Assembly (NCBI RefSeq): GCF_010894455.1
Contig: NZ_JAAIXY010000002.1
Span: 488,952-552,951, forward strand
Source of the DNA: Myxococcus eversor
GTDB lineage: Bacteria; Myxococcota; Myxococcia; Myxococcales; Myxococcaceae
Length of the DNA: 64,000 bases
Direction of reading: 5' to 3'
The position numbers and the translations under genes were made by a program. Positions 37,297-46,132 of this stretch are shown here, piece by piece; the first letter of the stretch is position 1, and each line of letters opens with the position of its first letter. Below the pieces are notes generated by a model that was not told the DNA's origin, ran no database searches, and was given only the letters and a program-made list of their open reading frames with translations.

Positions 37297-40200
37297 CTAC
37301 AGGTCTCCCGTGCCCTTCTTCGACGGAACCACCTTCAGCGAGTCCGGGGCCGTGCGGCCGTGGATGCTCGCGGCGTACATGTCCTCGATGCTCGCGGGAG
37401 GCGCGGAGAACGTGCCGGGGAACTGCGCGCGCAACACGTAGCCCACCGTGCGCGGGCTGTCGCTCCACCACGCCGGCTCCTCGAAGAAGAACGTCGCGCG
37501 CTCCGGGCTCAACACCCGGCGCTTCAGCGCCTCCGGCACCAACGGCAGCGAGTGCGGAGGACCGCGGAACGCCTTGTCCTCCTGGAGCGCCACGAAGCCC
37601 GCGGGCACCGCGTCCTCCACCACGTAGTACGCCGAACGCACCTTGTTGCTCCCGCGCGCGTCCATCGTCAGCTCCACGTAGACCTCTTCGCCCTGTGACA
37701 CCGTGTCCCCCGCGCCGAGCTTCACCTTCCCGCCCTCGCGCAGCGCGTAGTACGCACGCGAGAGCGACATGCCCTCCGCCTGCGCGCGCACCGCGGACAG
37801 CGGCGTGAGCGCGGTGGCCTGAAGCGTCGCCACGCCGTCGAAGCCACCCACGTCCACCGTGCGAGTCCCCGGCTCCAGCGTCGCGACGAGGCCCATGCCG
37901 CGCGGAGAGAACTTCACCGCGCCCTGGGTGCCCTTCACCTCCGGCGGAGTCATGCCCTTGAACGCCTTCGCGTCGCGCTCCAACAGCCACAGCGAGTGCA
38001 ACAGCGCGGTGCTCCGGTCGAACGTGGACAGGTCCGGCTCGGACAGCATCTCCAGGATGCGCTTGCGAGCGCGGGTGACATCCAGCGTGCCGAACGACGC
38101 CGCGTGCGCGGCAATCGCCGACATGCCCACGCGCCGCAGCGGGAAGCGGAAGAACGCCTCCGACAGCTCCAGCTCCTGGCCCGGCTTGTACGCGGCCAGC
38201 GTCGTGAACCCCTCCGAGCTGCGCTTCACCAGCGCGTTGATGCGCGCCTGGAGCTCCGGCTCCTTGATGACGCCCGCCTTCTCCGCCGCGAGCACCGCCA
38301 GCGCCAACGAGTACAGCTCACCGGACTCGGAGGCCTCCACCAGCGCACGCACGCGCGCCGCCTGCTTCGGCCCCTCCAGCCGCGCCAGCACATAGGCCCG
38401 CGTGGCCTCGTACTCGGGCGGAAGCCCCTCCTGCGCCTCCAACCAGCGCGCGCTCTCGACCAGACGCGGGTCCGCGCGGTCCACCAGGCCCGCCTCGGCC
38501 GCGTACGCCAGGCCGTCCAGCGCGATGAGGGTGAGCGGCAGGCTCGGCGTGCTGTAGCCACCGAACCAGGTGAAGCCGCCGCCCTTCACCGACAGGTTGA
38601 GGATGCGCGCGGTGCCCTGCACGGAGCGGCTGCGAGCCTCCGCCAGCAGCGCCTGCGTGTCCGTGTCCAGCTTCGCCAGCGCGCCCGCCTTCTGGAGCAC
38701 CTGGTACACCGCCACGTTGGGCACCGTCGTCGACACGAGCTGCTCCAGGCACCCGTACGGGTACGTGAGCAGTTCGCGCACGTTGGACAGCGCCGCGTCG
38801 ACGATGGACGGCTGGAGCACCAGCTCCACGCGCGTCAGCGTCGCCTCCTTCGCCGCCGGCACCTCCAGCGCGCCACCACCCCAGGCGCTCACCTTGACGA
38901 CGTCCTCCACCGCCGCCGACTCCACCTGGAACAGCTTGCGGTCCTTCAGCGGGTCCTTGCCACCCGACACGTCCACCATGAGCTGCGCATCACCCGTCGA
39001 GGCGGCGCGCAGCGTCAGCGGCACCACCTGCTCGCCGCCCTTCGCCAGCTCCACCTTGTGCTGCGACTGGTCCGCCTTCAGCGCGCCCAGCGACGCGAGC
39101 TTCACCTGGAGCAACTGGCTCCCCGGCGACTTCTCCCCCGCGGACAGCCGGATGGACGCCAGCGCCTCGTCACCCTCGCGCAGGAACTGCGGCAGCGCCG
39201 CATACAGGTTGAGGCCGCCGCGCGAGGCGAACTCGGACGTGCTCTCGCCGAAACGGCCGGACGTGTCCGCCGCCACCGCCGTCACCACCCACAGCGTCTG
39301 GTTGGACGGCAACGTGAAGCGCACCGTGGCGCGGCCGTCACGGTCCGTCACCACCGTCGGGTCCCAGTGCGCCGTGTCCTTCTCCAAATCCTTCGCCTGA
39401 CGGCTGGGCGGTTTGATGGACGCGAAGGCGTGGTCCGGCAGCCCCGCCATCTTCCGCGCCAGCGCCTCGCCGTACCCGTACCCCTGGAACTCCGAGGAGT
39501 AGAAGTTGGACACGTTGTTGCGCGCCGGCGGGTAGAAGAAGTCGAGCACCTTGGGACGGAACTCGGACTGGATGGCGTAGACGGCCTTGTCCACCACGCC
39601 CAGCGACAACTGCGCGACGACGCCCTTGCCCTCGTGGTCCACGACGCGCACGTCGATGGTCTGCTCGGTCAGCGGCGTGGCCTCGGCGCGACGCGGCTGC
39701 AACTCCACGGTGAGCGTGCGCTCGCGCGGAATCACGCGGAACGCCACCGTGCGCTCCTCCCAGCGGCCCGTCGACGTGGGGTACGCCACGGACGCATACA
39801 CCGCGCCGCCGAAGCGCTTCTCCACGCTGAAGCTGTGCACCAGCGTGCGGCCCGTCAGCTCCACCACCTGCGTGTCATAGAGGCTGGCGCCCGCCAGCGT
39901 CACCCACACCGGGCCCGCGTCTCGGCCACCCGCGCCCCAACCGTCCGGCAGGAGCGCCACCAGCCGCGCCGAGTCCCCGGGCTCCAGCGTGCCCGACAGC
40001 GACGCCAGCGTGAGGTTGGGCACCTGCGCCACGGCCTCGTCCGCCGAGCCGATGACGAGCAGCGACTCCTCGCCCTGCCACGTCTCGCCGCGCTTGTCCT
40101 TCACGACGACGCGCGCCAGCACCGCGCCCACGTCCGACGTGGGCACCTTCTCGCGGTGCGTCCCGTCCGCCGCCGTGGTGAACGAGCGCTTGCCCAGGCT

Positions 40201-42015
40201 CTTCTCCGCGCCGTCCGCCTTGCGCAGCACGAACTCCACCTCGCCCTGCGTGACGCCATACGCCTTGCCCGACAGCGTCGTCGCGCGCACCGACAGCTGC
40301 GCTTCGCCACCCTTGGCCACCACCGCGTCCGAGTAGCGCGCCGTGCCCAGCACCTCCACCTTCGACAGGAAGAACGACGTCGTCGAGTTGGCGAACGTCT
40401 CCTGGTCATCCCGCGCGCGCACTGTGAGCGAGTAGCGATACGGCAGCCGCTCCTCCCCCGCCTTCAGCTCCGGCACCGCGACTTCAATCGCCGCCTCGCC
40501 GCTCGCATCGAAGCCGGTCGCGCTGGCCCACGGGTCCTCGCTCGCGCCGCGCTCCGCCACGGAGGAGTACAGCCGCTCGGGCACGCTCAGCTTGCCCTCG
40601 TTGCTGGACTGCGAGCCGTACGTCACGTCGCTGCCCTGGCCGCCCTTGCCGGAGTCATCCACCCACGCGGGCGCGTCCAGCAGGCTGCGGTACAGGAACA
40701 CCTCGTACTTCGCACCGGCGGGCACGCCACCCGCGTAGCGACGCGCGCGCACCTTCACGCGCAGCGCCTGGCCGGGCACCACCGTCTCCGACTCGGGCTC
40801 CGCCTCCAGGTAGAAGGTCGGCTTCACGTAGTCCTGCACGCGCGCCTCGCCCTGGTGCGGCTGGCCGTCCAGCTCCGCCTCCACGCGCAGCACGCCCGTG
40901 CCCAAGTCGTCGGGCACCTTGAGCGTGCCGTGGAAGGCGCCGAACTCGTCCACGGACACGCGCGTGGTGAGCGCACGGCCCTCCTGCGAGACGAGCTTCA
41001 CATTCACGTCCTTCTTCGTCGGCGTGAACAGCCGCGCGAGGAAGGTGTCCGGCTGGCGCAGCACGCCGCGGAACTTCACCTCGTGGCCCGGCTTGTAGAT
41101 GGGCCGGTCGCTGTAGATGAACACGTCCGGCGCCACCGCCAGCGTGGAGTAGAAGTCCGTGTCGACAATCGCCGTGTCGCCGCCCACCGACGCGGTGGCG
41201 ATGATGCGCGGCTCCGTCACGTCCAGCCGCACCTCGCCCTTGGCGTCCGTCTTCCCCGTCGGGCCCTTGCCCTTGGGCAGGTACACCTGCACCTGCGCGC
41301 CCACGGCCGGCTTCTGGTCCTTGCCGGCCACGCGCACCAACACCTCGCCATCCGTCTGCTTGAGCTGCACCGTCAAATCACTGACGACGAGCACCACCTG
41401 GCCCTCGACGAGCCCCTGCACGAGCTGGAGGACGTAGGTGCCGGCCGGCAGCGGCGCCAACAGCACTCGACGCTCCTGGAAACCGTAGCCACCGCTCGCG
41501 TTGAAGCCGGGCACGTTGAAGTCACGCTCCGCGCCGCCCAGGTCCAGGTTGAGCCACTGGCTGCGCGCCACGGTGAAGCCCGGGGGCACGCCGACGAGCT
41601 TCTTGGGCCCCTCCGCCACCTTGGCCAACGGCTCGTAGGTGAAAGGCACGTCCGGCGCGGGCGGCAGGACGCTCAGCGCGTCCTGGCGGAAGTTCTGGTC
41701 GAGCGCGTCGAGCAGCCACCGGCCCGGCAGGGCCATCGCGTTGACACCGCGGCTGAGCGCGCGGCCCGGGTTGTTCATCGTCGGAGGCGTCTGGTACGCG
41801 CGCCGCAAGTCGCCCTGTGCGCGGATGAACGCATCCACGTTGTCGGGCTTGAGGACGCGAAGCTCCACCGGCCCCTTGTCCTCGAAGGCCACGTCCACCG
41901 CCACCGGCTCGCCGCTGCCATAGGAGCGCGGCACGGTGATGTAGAGCGGCTTGGCCATCGCCACGCCGGACAGCGCCACCGCCGTCAGTACCGCGAGTCG
42001 AGCAATCATCCTCAT
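37297..42015 (-). CDS. yfaS: Bacterial alpha-2-macroglobulin (YfaS/MagD-like)
   Basis: 1572 residues; GGAGG lies 9 nt before the ATG. Signal peptide MRMIARLAVLTAVALSGVAMA with AMA cleavage, so periplasmic; no lipobox. Multiple macroglobulin beta-sandwich domains (MG motifs such as SDRPIYKPGHEVKFRGVLR at about 305-325), a bait-region-like segment, and the thioester site PYGCLEQ with Cys1089 and Gln1092 in the alpha-alpha-barrel domain (LTYPYGCLEQLVST). Such proteins trap attacking proteases by covalent capture after bait cleavage. Starts within the last 4 bp of yfaA and ends 3 bp before yfaQ. Confidence 0.95.
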   Translation of the reverse strand: MRMIARLAVLTAVALSGVAMAKPLYITVPRSYGSGEPVAVDVAFEDKGPVELRVLKPDNVDAFIRAQGDLRRAYQTPPTMNNPGRALSRGVNAMALPGRWLLDALDQNFRQDALSVLPPAPDVPFTYEPLAKVAEGPKKLVGVPPGFTVARSQWLNLDLGGAERDFNVPGFNASGGYGFQERRVLLAPLPAGTYVLQLVQGLVEGQVVLVVSDLTVQLKQTDGEVLVRVAGKDQKPAVGAQVQVYLPKGKGPTGKTDAKGEVRLDVTEPRIIATASVGGDTAIVDTDFYSTLAVAPDVFIYSDRPIYKPGHEVKFRGVLRQPDTFLARLFTPTKKDVNVKLVSQEGRALTTRVSVDEFGAFHGTLKVPDDLGTGVLRVEAELDGQPHQGEARVQDYVKPTFYLEAEPESETVVPGQALRVKVRARRYAGGVPAGAKYEVFLYRSLLDAPAWVDDSGKGGQGSDVTYGSQSSNEGKLSVPERLYSSVAERGASEDPWASATGFDASGEAAIEVAVPELKAGEERLPYRYSLTVRARDDQETFANSTTSFFLSKVEVLGTARYSDAVVAKGGEAQLSVRATTLSGKAYGVTQGEVEFVLRKADGAEKSLGKRSFTTAADGTHREKVPTSDVGAVLARVVVKDKRGETWQGEESLLVIGSADEAVAQVPNLTLASLSGTLEPGDSARLVALLPDGWGAGGRDAGPVWVTLAGASLYDTQVVELTGRTLVHSFSVEKRFGGAVYASVAYPTSTGRWEERTVAFRVIPRERTLTVELQPRRAEATPLTEQTIDVRVVDHEGKGVVAQLSLGVVDKAVYAIQSEFRPKVLDFFYPPARNNVSNFYSSEFQGYGYGEALARKMAGLPDHAFASIKPPSRQAKDLEKDTAHWDPTVVTDRDGRATVRFTLPSNQTLWVVTAVAADTSGRFGESTSEFASRGGLNLYAALPQFLREGDEALASIRLSAGEKSPGSQLLQVKLASLGALKADQSQHKVELAKGGEQVVPLTLRAASTGDAQLMVDVSGGKDPLKDRKLFQVESAAVEDVVKVSAWGGGALEVPAAKEATLTRVELVLQPSIVDAALSNVRELLTYPYGCLEQLVSTTVPNVAVYQVLQKAGALAKLDTDTQALLAEARSRSVQGTARILNLSVKGGGFTWFGGYSTPSLPLTLIALDGLAYAAEAGLVDRADPRLVESARWLEAQEGLPPEYEATRAYVLARLEGPKQAARVRALVEASESGELYSLALAVLAAEKAGVIKEPELQARINALVKRSSEGFTTLAAYKPGQELELSEAFFRFPLRRVGMSAIAAHAASFGTLDVTRARKRILEMLSEPDLSTFDRSTALLHSLWLLERDAKAFKGMTPPEVKGTQGAVKFSPRGMGLVATLEPGTRTVDVGGFDGVATLQATALTPLSAVRAQAEGMSLSRAYYALREGGKVKLGAGDTVSQGEEVYVELTMDARGSNKVRSAYYVVEDAVPAGFVALQEDKAFRGPPHSLPLVPEALKRRVLSPERATFFFEEPAWWSDSPRTVGYVLRAQFPGTFSAPPASIEDMYAASIHGRTAPDSLKVVPSKKGTGDL

Positions 42016-43640
42016 GACCCGAAACCTCCAGGAACCAGCGAATCGCCTTGCACGGTGCCGCGCAGGCCCAGGTACGGCAGCGACTCCAGGTCGCGCCGCG
42101 CCGCTTCGATTTCAGGGGGCGCCGACTTCGGAATCGGCGCGTTGCGCCCCACTCGGGACTCGGACAGGAAGCCGTCCATGGTGAGGCCGCTGAGCAGCCG
42201 TCCCAGATTCACCCCGAAGGCCACCGAGCTCGGCTCGCGCAGCCCCGTCACCACCGGCCCCGGCGCGGCGAGCATGTTCGGCTTGCCGCCCGAGCACGAC
42301 ATGCGCAGCGCCTGCAGCTCCGCGTCGCTCGACGCCAGCACCACGTGGTTGCACATCGTGGCCTGGGTCAACGCGCTGCTGCCTCCCGTGAAGAAGCCCT
42401 CCAGCGCGGGCCCGTCCTCGGGCCGGCCCCACAGCAACGCCACCTCTTGAGGCAGCCCCGAGTCCCCGCGCGGCGTCCACACCACCGCCACCTGCCGCGT
42501 GCGCGTCGCGCCCACGCCGCCTGACTTCCAGAAGGCCTTGAGCGACTCGGCCGTCAGCGTCTCCGGCAGCTTGAGCTGCATGGCCAGCAGCACCGGCGTC
42601 TCCTCCGGCACCAGCTTCAGCAAGTCGTCGGACAGCGGCGCCTTGTCCAGGCGCGCGGTGCCCTCCATCAGCTCGCCAGCGATGCCCCGCCCCACCAGAC
42701 GGTCCCCCTCCACGCCGAACTGGAGGCGCGTGTCCGGCGACAGTCCCAGCACGTGCGTGAACAACTGCGCGTCGCGGCCGAACGCCTCGGGCTGGAAACC
42801 CAGCTCCACGTCCACGTTGTCCTCGCCGCGCAGCTCCGGCACCTCCGCGCACAGGCCCTGGAGCACCGCGATGGGGTGCCGCGCCACGACGAGCCGGTCC
42901 GGCGTCCTGCCCGCCCACAGCGTCTGCTCCGCCACCAGCCAGCGCTTCAACTCCAGCCCCTCGGCGACGGCGGTGGGCGTGCCACCCGGGCACGTCTTCG
43001 CCGTGAGCGTGCCTCGGCTCGCCACCGCATCCAACGCGTTGTAGGCCGCCGTCGCGGACGCCGTCGCCTTGGGCAGGATGAACGCGGGCGTGCTCGCGCG
43101 CGCGACACCGGCGAACCACGCCACGCGGAACGGCGTGTTGGCCGCGCGGCCCACCAGCAGGTCCAGCACCGCGCCCTTGAAGTCGGCCTTCAGGTCCTCT
43201 CCGGTGGAGCCGAAGAATCCGGCCCAGCCTCCGACGAAGCCCTGCCCCAGCGGCTGCGAAAGCTGCGCGCGAAGCCAGGCATTGCGCGACAGCGCCTCAC
43301 GCACCTTGGGCGGATGGAGCACGTCCAGCCACACCGCCATGGGCGCGCTCGCACCGGGCACCTCCAGCTCCGTGCTGGTGGGCTCGGGCAGCCCTTCCAC
43401 CTGCGCGGGGGGAGCGGAGGTGCCGCTCGCCTCACTGATGAGCGAGGGCGAACTGCTGCCGTCGTCACCCCCCAACGAGGGGCCGCCGGTGCGACGGCCA
43501 ATGACGAAGGCCCCCGCCACCGCCGCGCCGACAAAGACAGTGCCCAGTCCAATCAACAGGCCCTTGGGAGGACCGCCCCGCTTGGGCGGTGGGCTCACCG
43601 GTGACGGCGTGCCCGGAGGAGGGCTCGACGGAGATGTCAT
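42012..43640 (-). CDS. yfaA: DUF2138 protein (YfaA/MagC-like)
   Basis: 542 residues from ATG 43640, which overlaps the stop of the DUF1175 gene by 4 bp. A Pro/Ser-rich N-terminus, one membrane span (about 30-52: LLIGLGTVFVGAAVAGAFVI), then a large periplasmic domain with DUF2138 hallmarks (AVWLDVLHPPKVREALSRNA; ARHPIAVLQGLC). Role unknown; in the conserved operon it probably anchors or assists the macroglobulin at the inner membrane. The A2M gene overlaps its stop by 4 bp. Confidence 0.9.
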   Translation of the reverse strand: MTSPSSPPPGTPSPVSPPPKRGGPPKGLLIGLGTVFVGAAVAGAFVIGRRTGGPSLGGDDGSSSPSLISEASGTSAPPAQVEGLPEPTSTELEVPGASAPMAVWLDVLHPPKVREALSRNAWLRAQLSQPLGQGFVGGWAGFFGSTGEDLKADFKGAVLDLLVGRAANTPFRVAWFAGVARASTPAFILPKATASATAAYNALDAVASRGTLTAKTCPGGTPTAVAEGLELKRWLVAEQTLWAGRTPDRLVVARHPIAVLQGLCAEVPELRGEDNVDVELGFQPEAFGRDAQLFTHVLGLSPDTRLQFGVEGDRLVGRGIAGELMEGTARLDKAPLSDDLLKLVPEETPVLLAMQLKLPETLTAESLKAFWKSGGVGATRTRQVAVVWTPRGDSGLPQEVALLWGRPEDGPALEGFFTGGSSALTQATMCNHVVLASSDAELQALRMSCSGGKPNMLAAPGPVVTGLREPSSVAFGVNLGRLLSGLTMDGFLSESRVGRNAPIPKSAPPEIEAARRDLESLPYLGLRGTVQGDSLVPGGFGS

Positions 43641-44224
43641 GGCATCCACTCCTTGAAACGGAAGAAGCCGAGGAAGGCGCCGTTGCCAGGCACCGGACGC
43701 CACTCACGTGGCGCCTCGTCGGCGAGGTTGTGGAGGAGCCCGGTGCGCACCGCGGCGCCCTTCTCCCCCGGGTGGTAGACGACGCGCGCCGGTGCATGGG
43801 CCCGGTCCTCCGGGCGCACCACCAGCATGAGATGGAAGTTGGGACCCGAGTCCTGGTCCTGGCGGAACGCGAGCACGTCGCCGGTGCGCACCGCGTCGCG
43901 CGTGGCCTCGTCACGGCCCAGGAACACCAGGCTGTGGTGCAGCAACGTCTCCGCGTCCGCGAAGTCCGACGGCTTGCCGCGCGCGTCCTGCCACAGCGGC
44001 GTGGCGAGGCGCTCGGGAGCGACGTGCTTGTAGGCCGTGCGGAAGGCGAAGCGGATGAGGCCCGCGCAGTCGCGCTGGTCCGGATGCCAGGCGGCGTCCT
44101 GCTGCTTCAACTGCGCGAGCGCGACCTGCGCCACCTGCCGACGCAGCAGCACCTCGCGCGACTCGGGCGCTGGCGCGGCGGGCGCGGTGGCCTCCAGCAA
44201 CAGCAGCAGGGACAGGGCGAGCAT
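43637..44224 (-). CDS. yfaT: DUF1175 protein with NlpC/P60-like Cys/His pair (YfaT/MagB-like)
   Basis: 195 residues with a short signal peptide (MLALSLLLLLEATAPAAPA). Cys53 lies in RDCAGLIRFAF, matching the D-C-[SA]-G-[FLM]-[VI] signature of NlpC/P60 peptidases; H131 in PNFHLMLVV, preceded by GDVLAFRQ, matches the family's G-D-[LV]-[VA]-F...H site. NlpC/P60 enzymes cleave peptide bonds in peptidoglycan stems. DUF1175 is annotated as unknown, so this is a motif-based inference. Second gene of the operon, 35 bp after yfaP. Confidence 0.85.
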   Translation of the reverse strand: MLALSLLLLLEATAPAAPAPESREVLLRRQVAQVALAQLKQQDAAWHPDQRDCAGLIRFAFRTAYKHVAPERLATPLWQDARGKPSDFADAETLLHHSLVFLGRDEATRDAVRTGDVLAFRQDQDSGPNFHLMLVVRPEDRAHAPARVVYHPGEKGAAVRTGLLHNLADEAPREWRPVPGNGAFLGFFRFKEWMP

Positions 44225-44259
44225 GGCGTGGTGGACCGGAGCGCGTCAGACGGCGCGGG

Positions 44260-45159
44260 TCAGTAGTCGCCCTCGCCGCCGCCGTCGCCGTTCGTCTGGA
44301 GCTCCTTGAGGGCGGCGTCCAGGTTGGTGGGCCAGCCCTTGCGCGTGGGCTTCGGGTCCTGCGAGGGGACGTAGACCTCCGCCTGTCCGTCGCCGAGGAT
44401 GTTCACCCACGCGAGCACGCGCGTGGTGCCGGGCGTGGCCAGGGGGATGCGCACCATGCGGCGGACCTCGTTGGGCGTACCCTCGAAGAGCGCGAGGTTG
44501 AGCGTGGCCAGGGTGTGGGCCTTGTCGCCGCTGGGCCAGTAGTTGGTCGCCACCAGGTACACGCCCTTGGGCGGCGCGCGGTGGATGTAGAGGTACGGGC
44601 CGTACGCGGGCTGGTCGAAGTCACCGCCCTGCGAGTTGAGGAAGAAGGTGCCGCCGGACGGGCTGGAGGTGTCCGCCCAGTACACGTGGGCCATGGAGCC
44701 GATGACGAGCTGGCCGGCCTTCTCGCTGGTGTCGGTGGGCTCGTAGACGTGCAGGTCGGTGTACACGCCGTCGGTGTCGCTGGTGAGGATGACCTTGAAC
44801 GGGACGGGCGGCACCTGCGCGTAGCTGGTGGCCTGGGTGCGCGCGGTGCCGGCCTGGTTGGTGGCCATCACCGTGACGACATTCTTCCCGCTGGCCGCGG
44901 GGAACTTGCGGCTGAAGCGCCCGTTGAAGGTGCGCATCAGGTAGCGATCGCCGTTGAGGGACACGACGATGGGGTCGATGGTGGTGTCGCTGACGGTGCC
45001 CTCGATGAGCAGCATCCGGTCCACCGTCCAACCGCCGGAAGGCGCACTGAGGCGCACGGTGGGCAGCGTCTTGCCCTTGCCGATGGGCACGCCCTGCTGG
45101 CGCGGGTTGGCTGCGGGCGGCGTCTGCGACAGGAGCAGGGCGAGGATGACGGGAAGCAT
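44260..45159 (-). CDS. yfaP: DUF2135 protein (YfaP/MagA-like)
   Basis: 299 residues; AAGGA lies 6 nt before the ATG. Signal peptide (MLPVILALLLSQTPPAA) then an Ig-like beta region (VRLSAPSGGWTVDRMLLIEG; RYLMRTFNGRFSRKFPA) and a C-terminal DUF2135 domain (TDTDGVYTDLHVYEP, ADTSSPSGGTFFLN, YGPYLYIHRAPPKG). First gene of the five-gene operon. DUF2135 is also found next to von Willebrand type A proteins; its role is unknown. Probably periplasmic. Confidence 0.9.
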   Translation of the reverse strand: MLPVILALLLSQTPPAANPRQQGVPIGKGKTLPTVRLSAPSGGWTVDRMLLIEGTVSDTTIDPIVVSLNGDRYLMRTFNGRFSRKFPAASGKNVVTVMATNQAGTARTQATSYAQVPPVPFKVILTSDTDGVYTDLHVYEPTDTSEKAGQLVIGSMAHVYWADTSSPSGGTFFLNSQGGDFDQPAYGPYLYIHRAPPKGVYLVATNYWPSGDKAHTLATLNLALFEGTPNEVRRMVRIPLATPGTTRVLAWVNILGDGQAEVYVPSQDPKPTRKGWPTNLDAALKELQTNGDGGGEGDY

Positions 45160-45397
45160 CGCGCGTCCTTAAGGGAAAGGGGTCCGACGGAGGCGTCGGT
45201 GATGGGCACACTGCGCCCGCTCGACCTTCCATTTCAAGTCGCCTGCCAATCGTCAATAGGGCGGAACCTCGCGGAATCACGGCCATGCGCGTTTCGCGGC
45301 GCGGGCGCCCGGACACGTTGGTGGGCAAGCACGAGGCCCTTCTGCCGCACCAGGAGTCCCGGCAGACTCACGCGCCACGACAGGGGGAGCGGCGAAC

Positions 45398-46087
45398 ATG
45401 ATTCAAGGGATTGATCACATCCAGCTCGCGATGCCCCGAGGCGAGGAGGCCCGGGGCCGTGCTTTCTATGGCGAGCTGCTCGGGCTGCGAGAGATTCCCA
45501 AACCCCCAGAACTCGCGAAGCGAGGCGGGCTCTGGTTCGAGCTGCCGGACGGGCGAGGGCTGCACCTTGGCGTGGAGGAGCCGTTCCTGCCGGCGAAGAA
45601 GGCGCACCCGGCCTTCCGGGTGACGACGTTGGATGCGCTGGTCTCACTGTTTCTCGAAGCGAAGCATCCGGTGAGGTGGAGCTTCGAGGTTCCGGAGGTG
45701 CGGCGGTTCCACGGTGAGGACCCGTTCGGGAACCGGCTGGAGTTCCAGGAGCAGCCGAGCGAGCACAAGCTGACGGAGGACGAGGTGCTCGAAGTGCTGT
45801 ACGCGCTGGAGCGGGGCGAGGTGACGATTTCGACGCGGCAGCTCCAGCTCGTGGAGGACTCTGGCGGTGGCGACACGCCGATTCTCTGCTCCAACGGGTG
45901 GTGCTTCGTCATCTTCAACGACTCTTGCGAGTGGGACTACATCTCGCGCGTCACCGCGCCGGATGGACGCTGGCTGACGTACGCGGATATCGCCGGTGGA
46001 CCGGGCGAGCCCGTGCCCATGCCTCGGCTCGAGGACTACCGGCCTCCGCCGGATATCTCGCTCGATGTGTGGGGATTGCCGTCGTGA
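45398..46087 (+). CDS. Glyoxalase-fold (VOC) protein with extra C-terminal domain
   Basis: 229 residues; GGGGAG at 8 nt. N-terminal vicinal-oxygen-chelate domain of about 120 residues (MIQGIDHIQLAMPRGEEARG; EDPFGNRLEFQE), with His7 and Glu near the end as the usual metal ligands. Residues 130-229 form a second domain (TEDEVLEVLYALERGE, CSNGWCFVIFNDSCEWDYI) of the DUF7693 type, which is found alone in other bacteria. Enzymatic role unknown. Convergent with the toxin/immunity pair. Confidence 0.85.
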   Translation: MIQGIDHIQLAMPRGEEARGRAFYGELLGLREIPKPPELAKRGGLWFELPDGRGLHLGVEEPFLPAKKAHPAFRVTTLDALVSLFLEAKHPVRWSFEVPEVRRFHGEDPFGNRLEFQEQPSEHKLTEDEVLEVLYALERGEVTISTRQLQLVEDSGGGDTPILCSNGWCFVIFNDSCEWDYISRVTAPDGRWLTYADIAGGPGEPVPMPRLEDYRPPPDISLDVWGLPS

Positions 46088-46114
46088 GGGCGTGCGTGAG
46101 CCACGCTTACGCCC
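46088..46114. terminator. Bidirectional hairpin between VOC gene and Imm52
   Basis: GGGCGT/ACGCCC (46088-46093, 46109-46114) and GCGTG/CACGC (46094-46098, 46102-46106) stack with a 2-nt bulge and 3-nt loop, giving 11 pairs immediately after the VOC stop. It separates two convergent units. Confidence 0.6.
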
Positions 46115-46132
46115 AGGCCCAGGCCCAGAGAG

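Noticed and set aside
37996..42450. Open frame of 1484 codons on the plus strand through the A2M gene
   Set aside because: It is rich in Arg, His and Gln, lacks any domain, and mirrors the strong third-position G/C bias of the true minus-strand gene; such antisense frames are common in 70% GC DNA.
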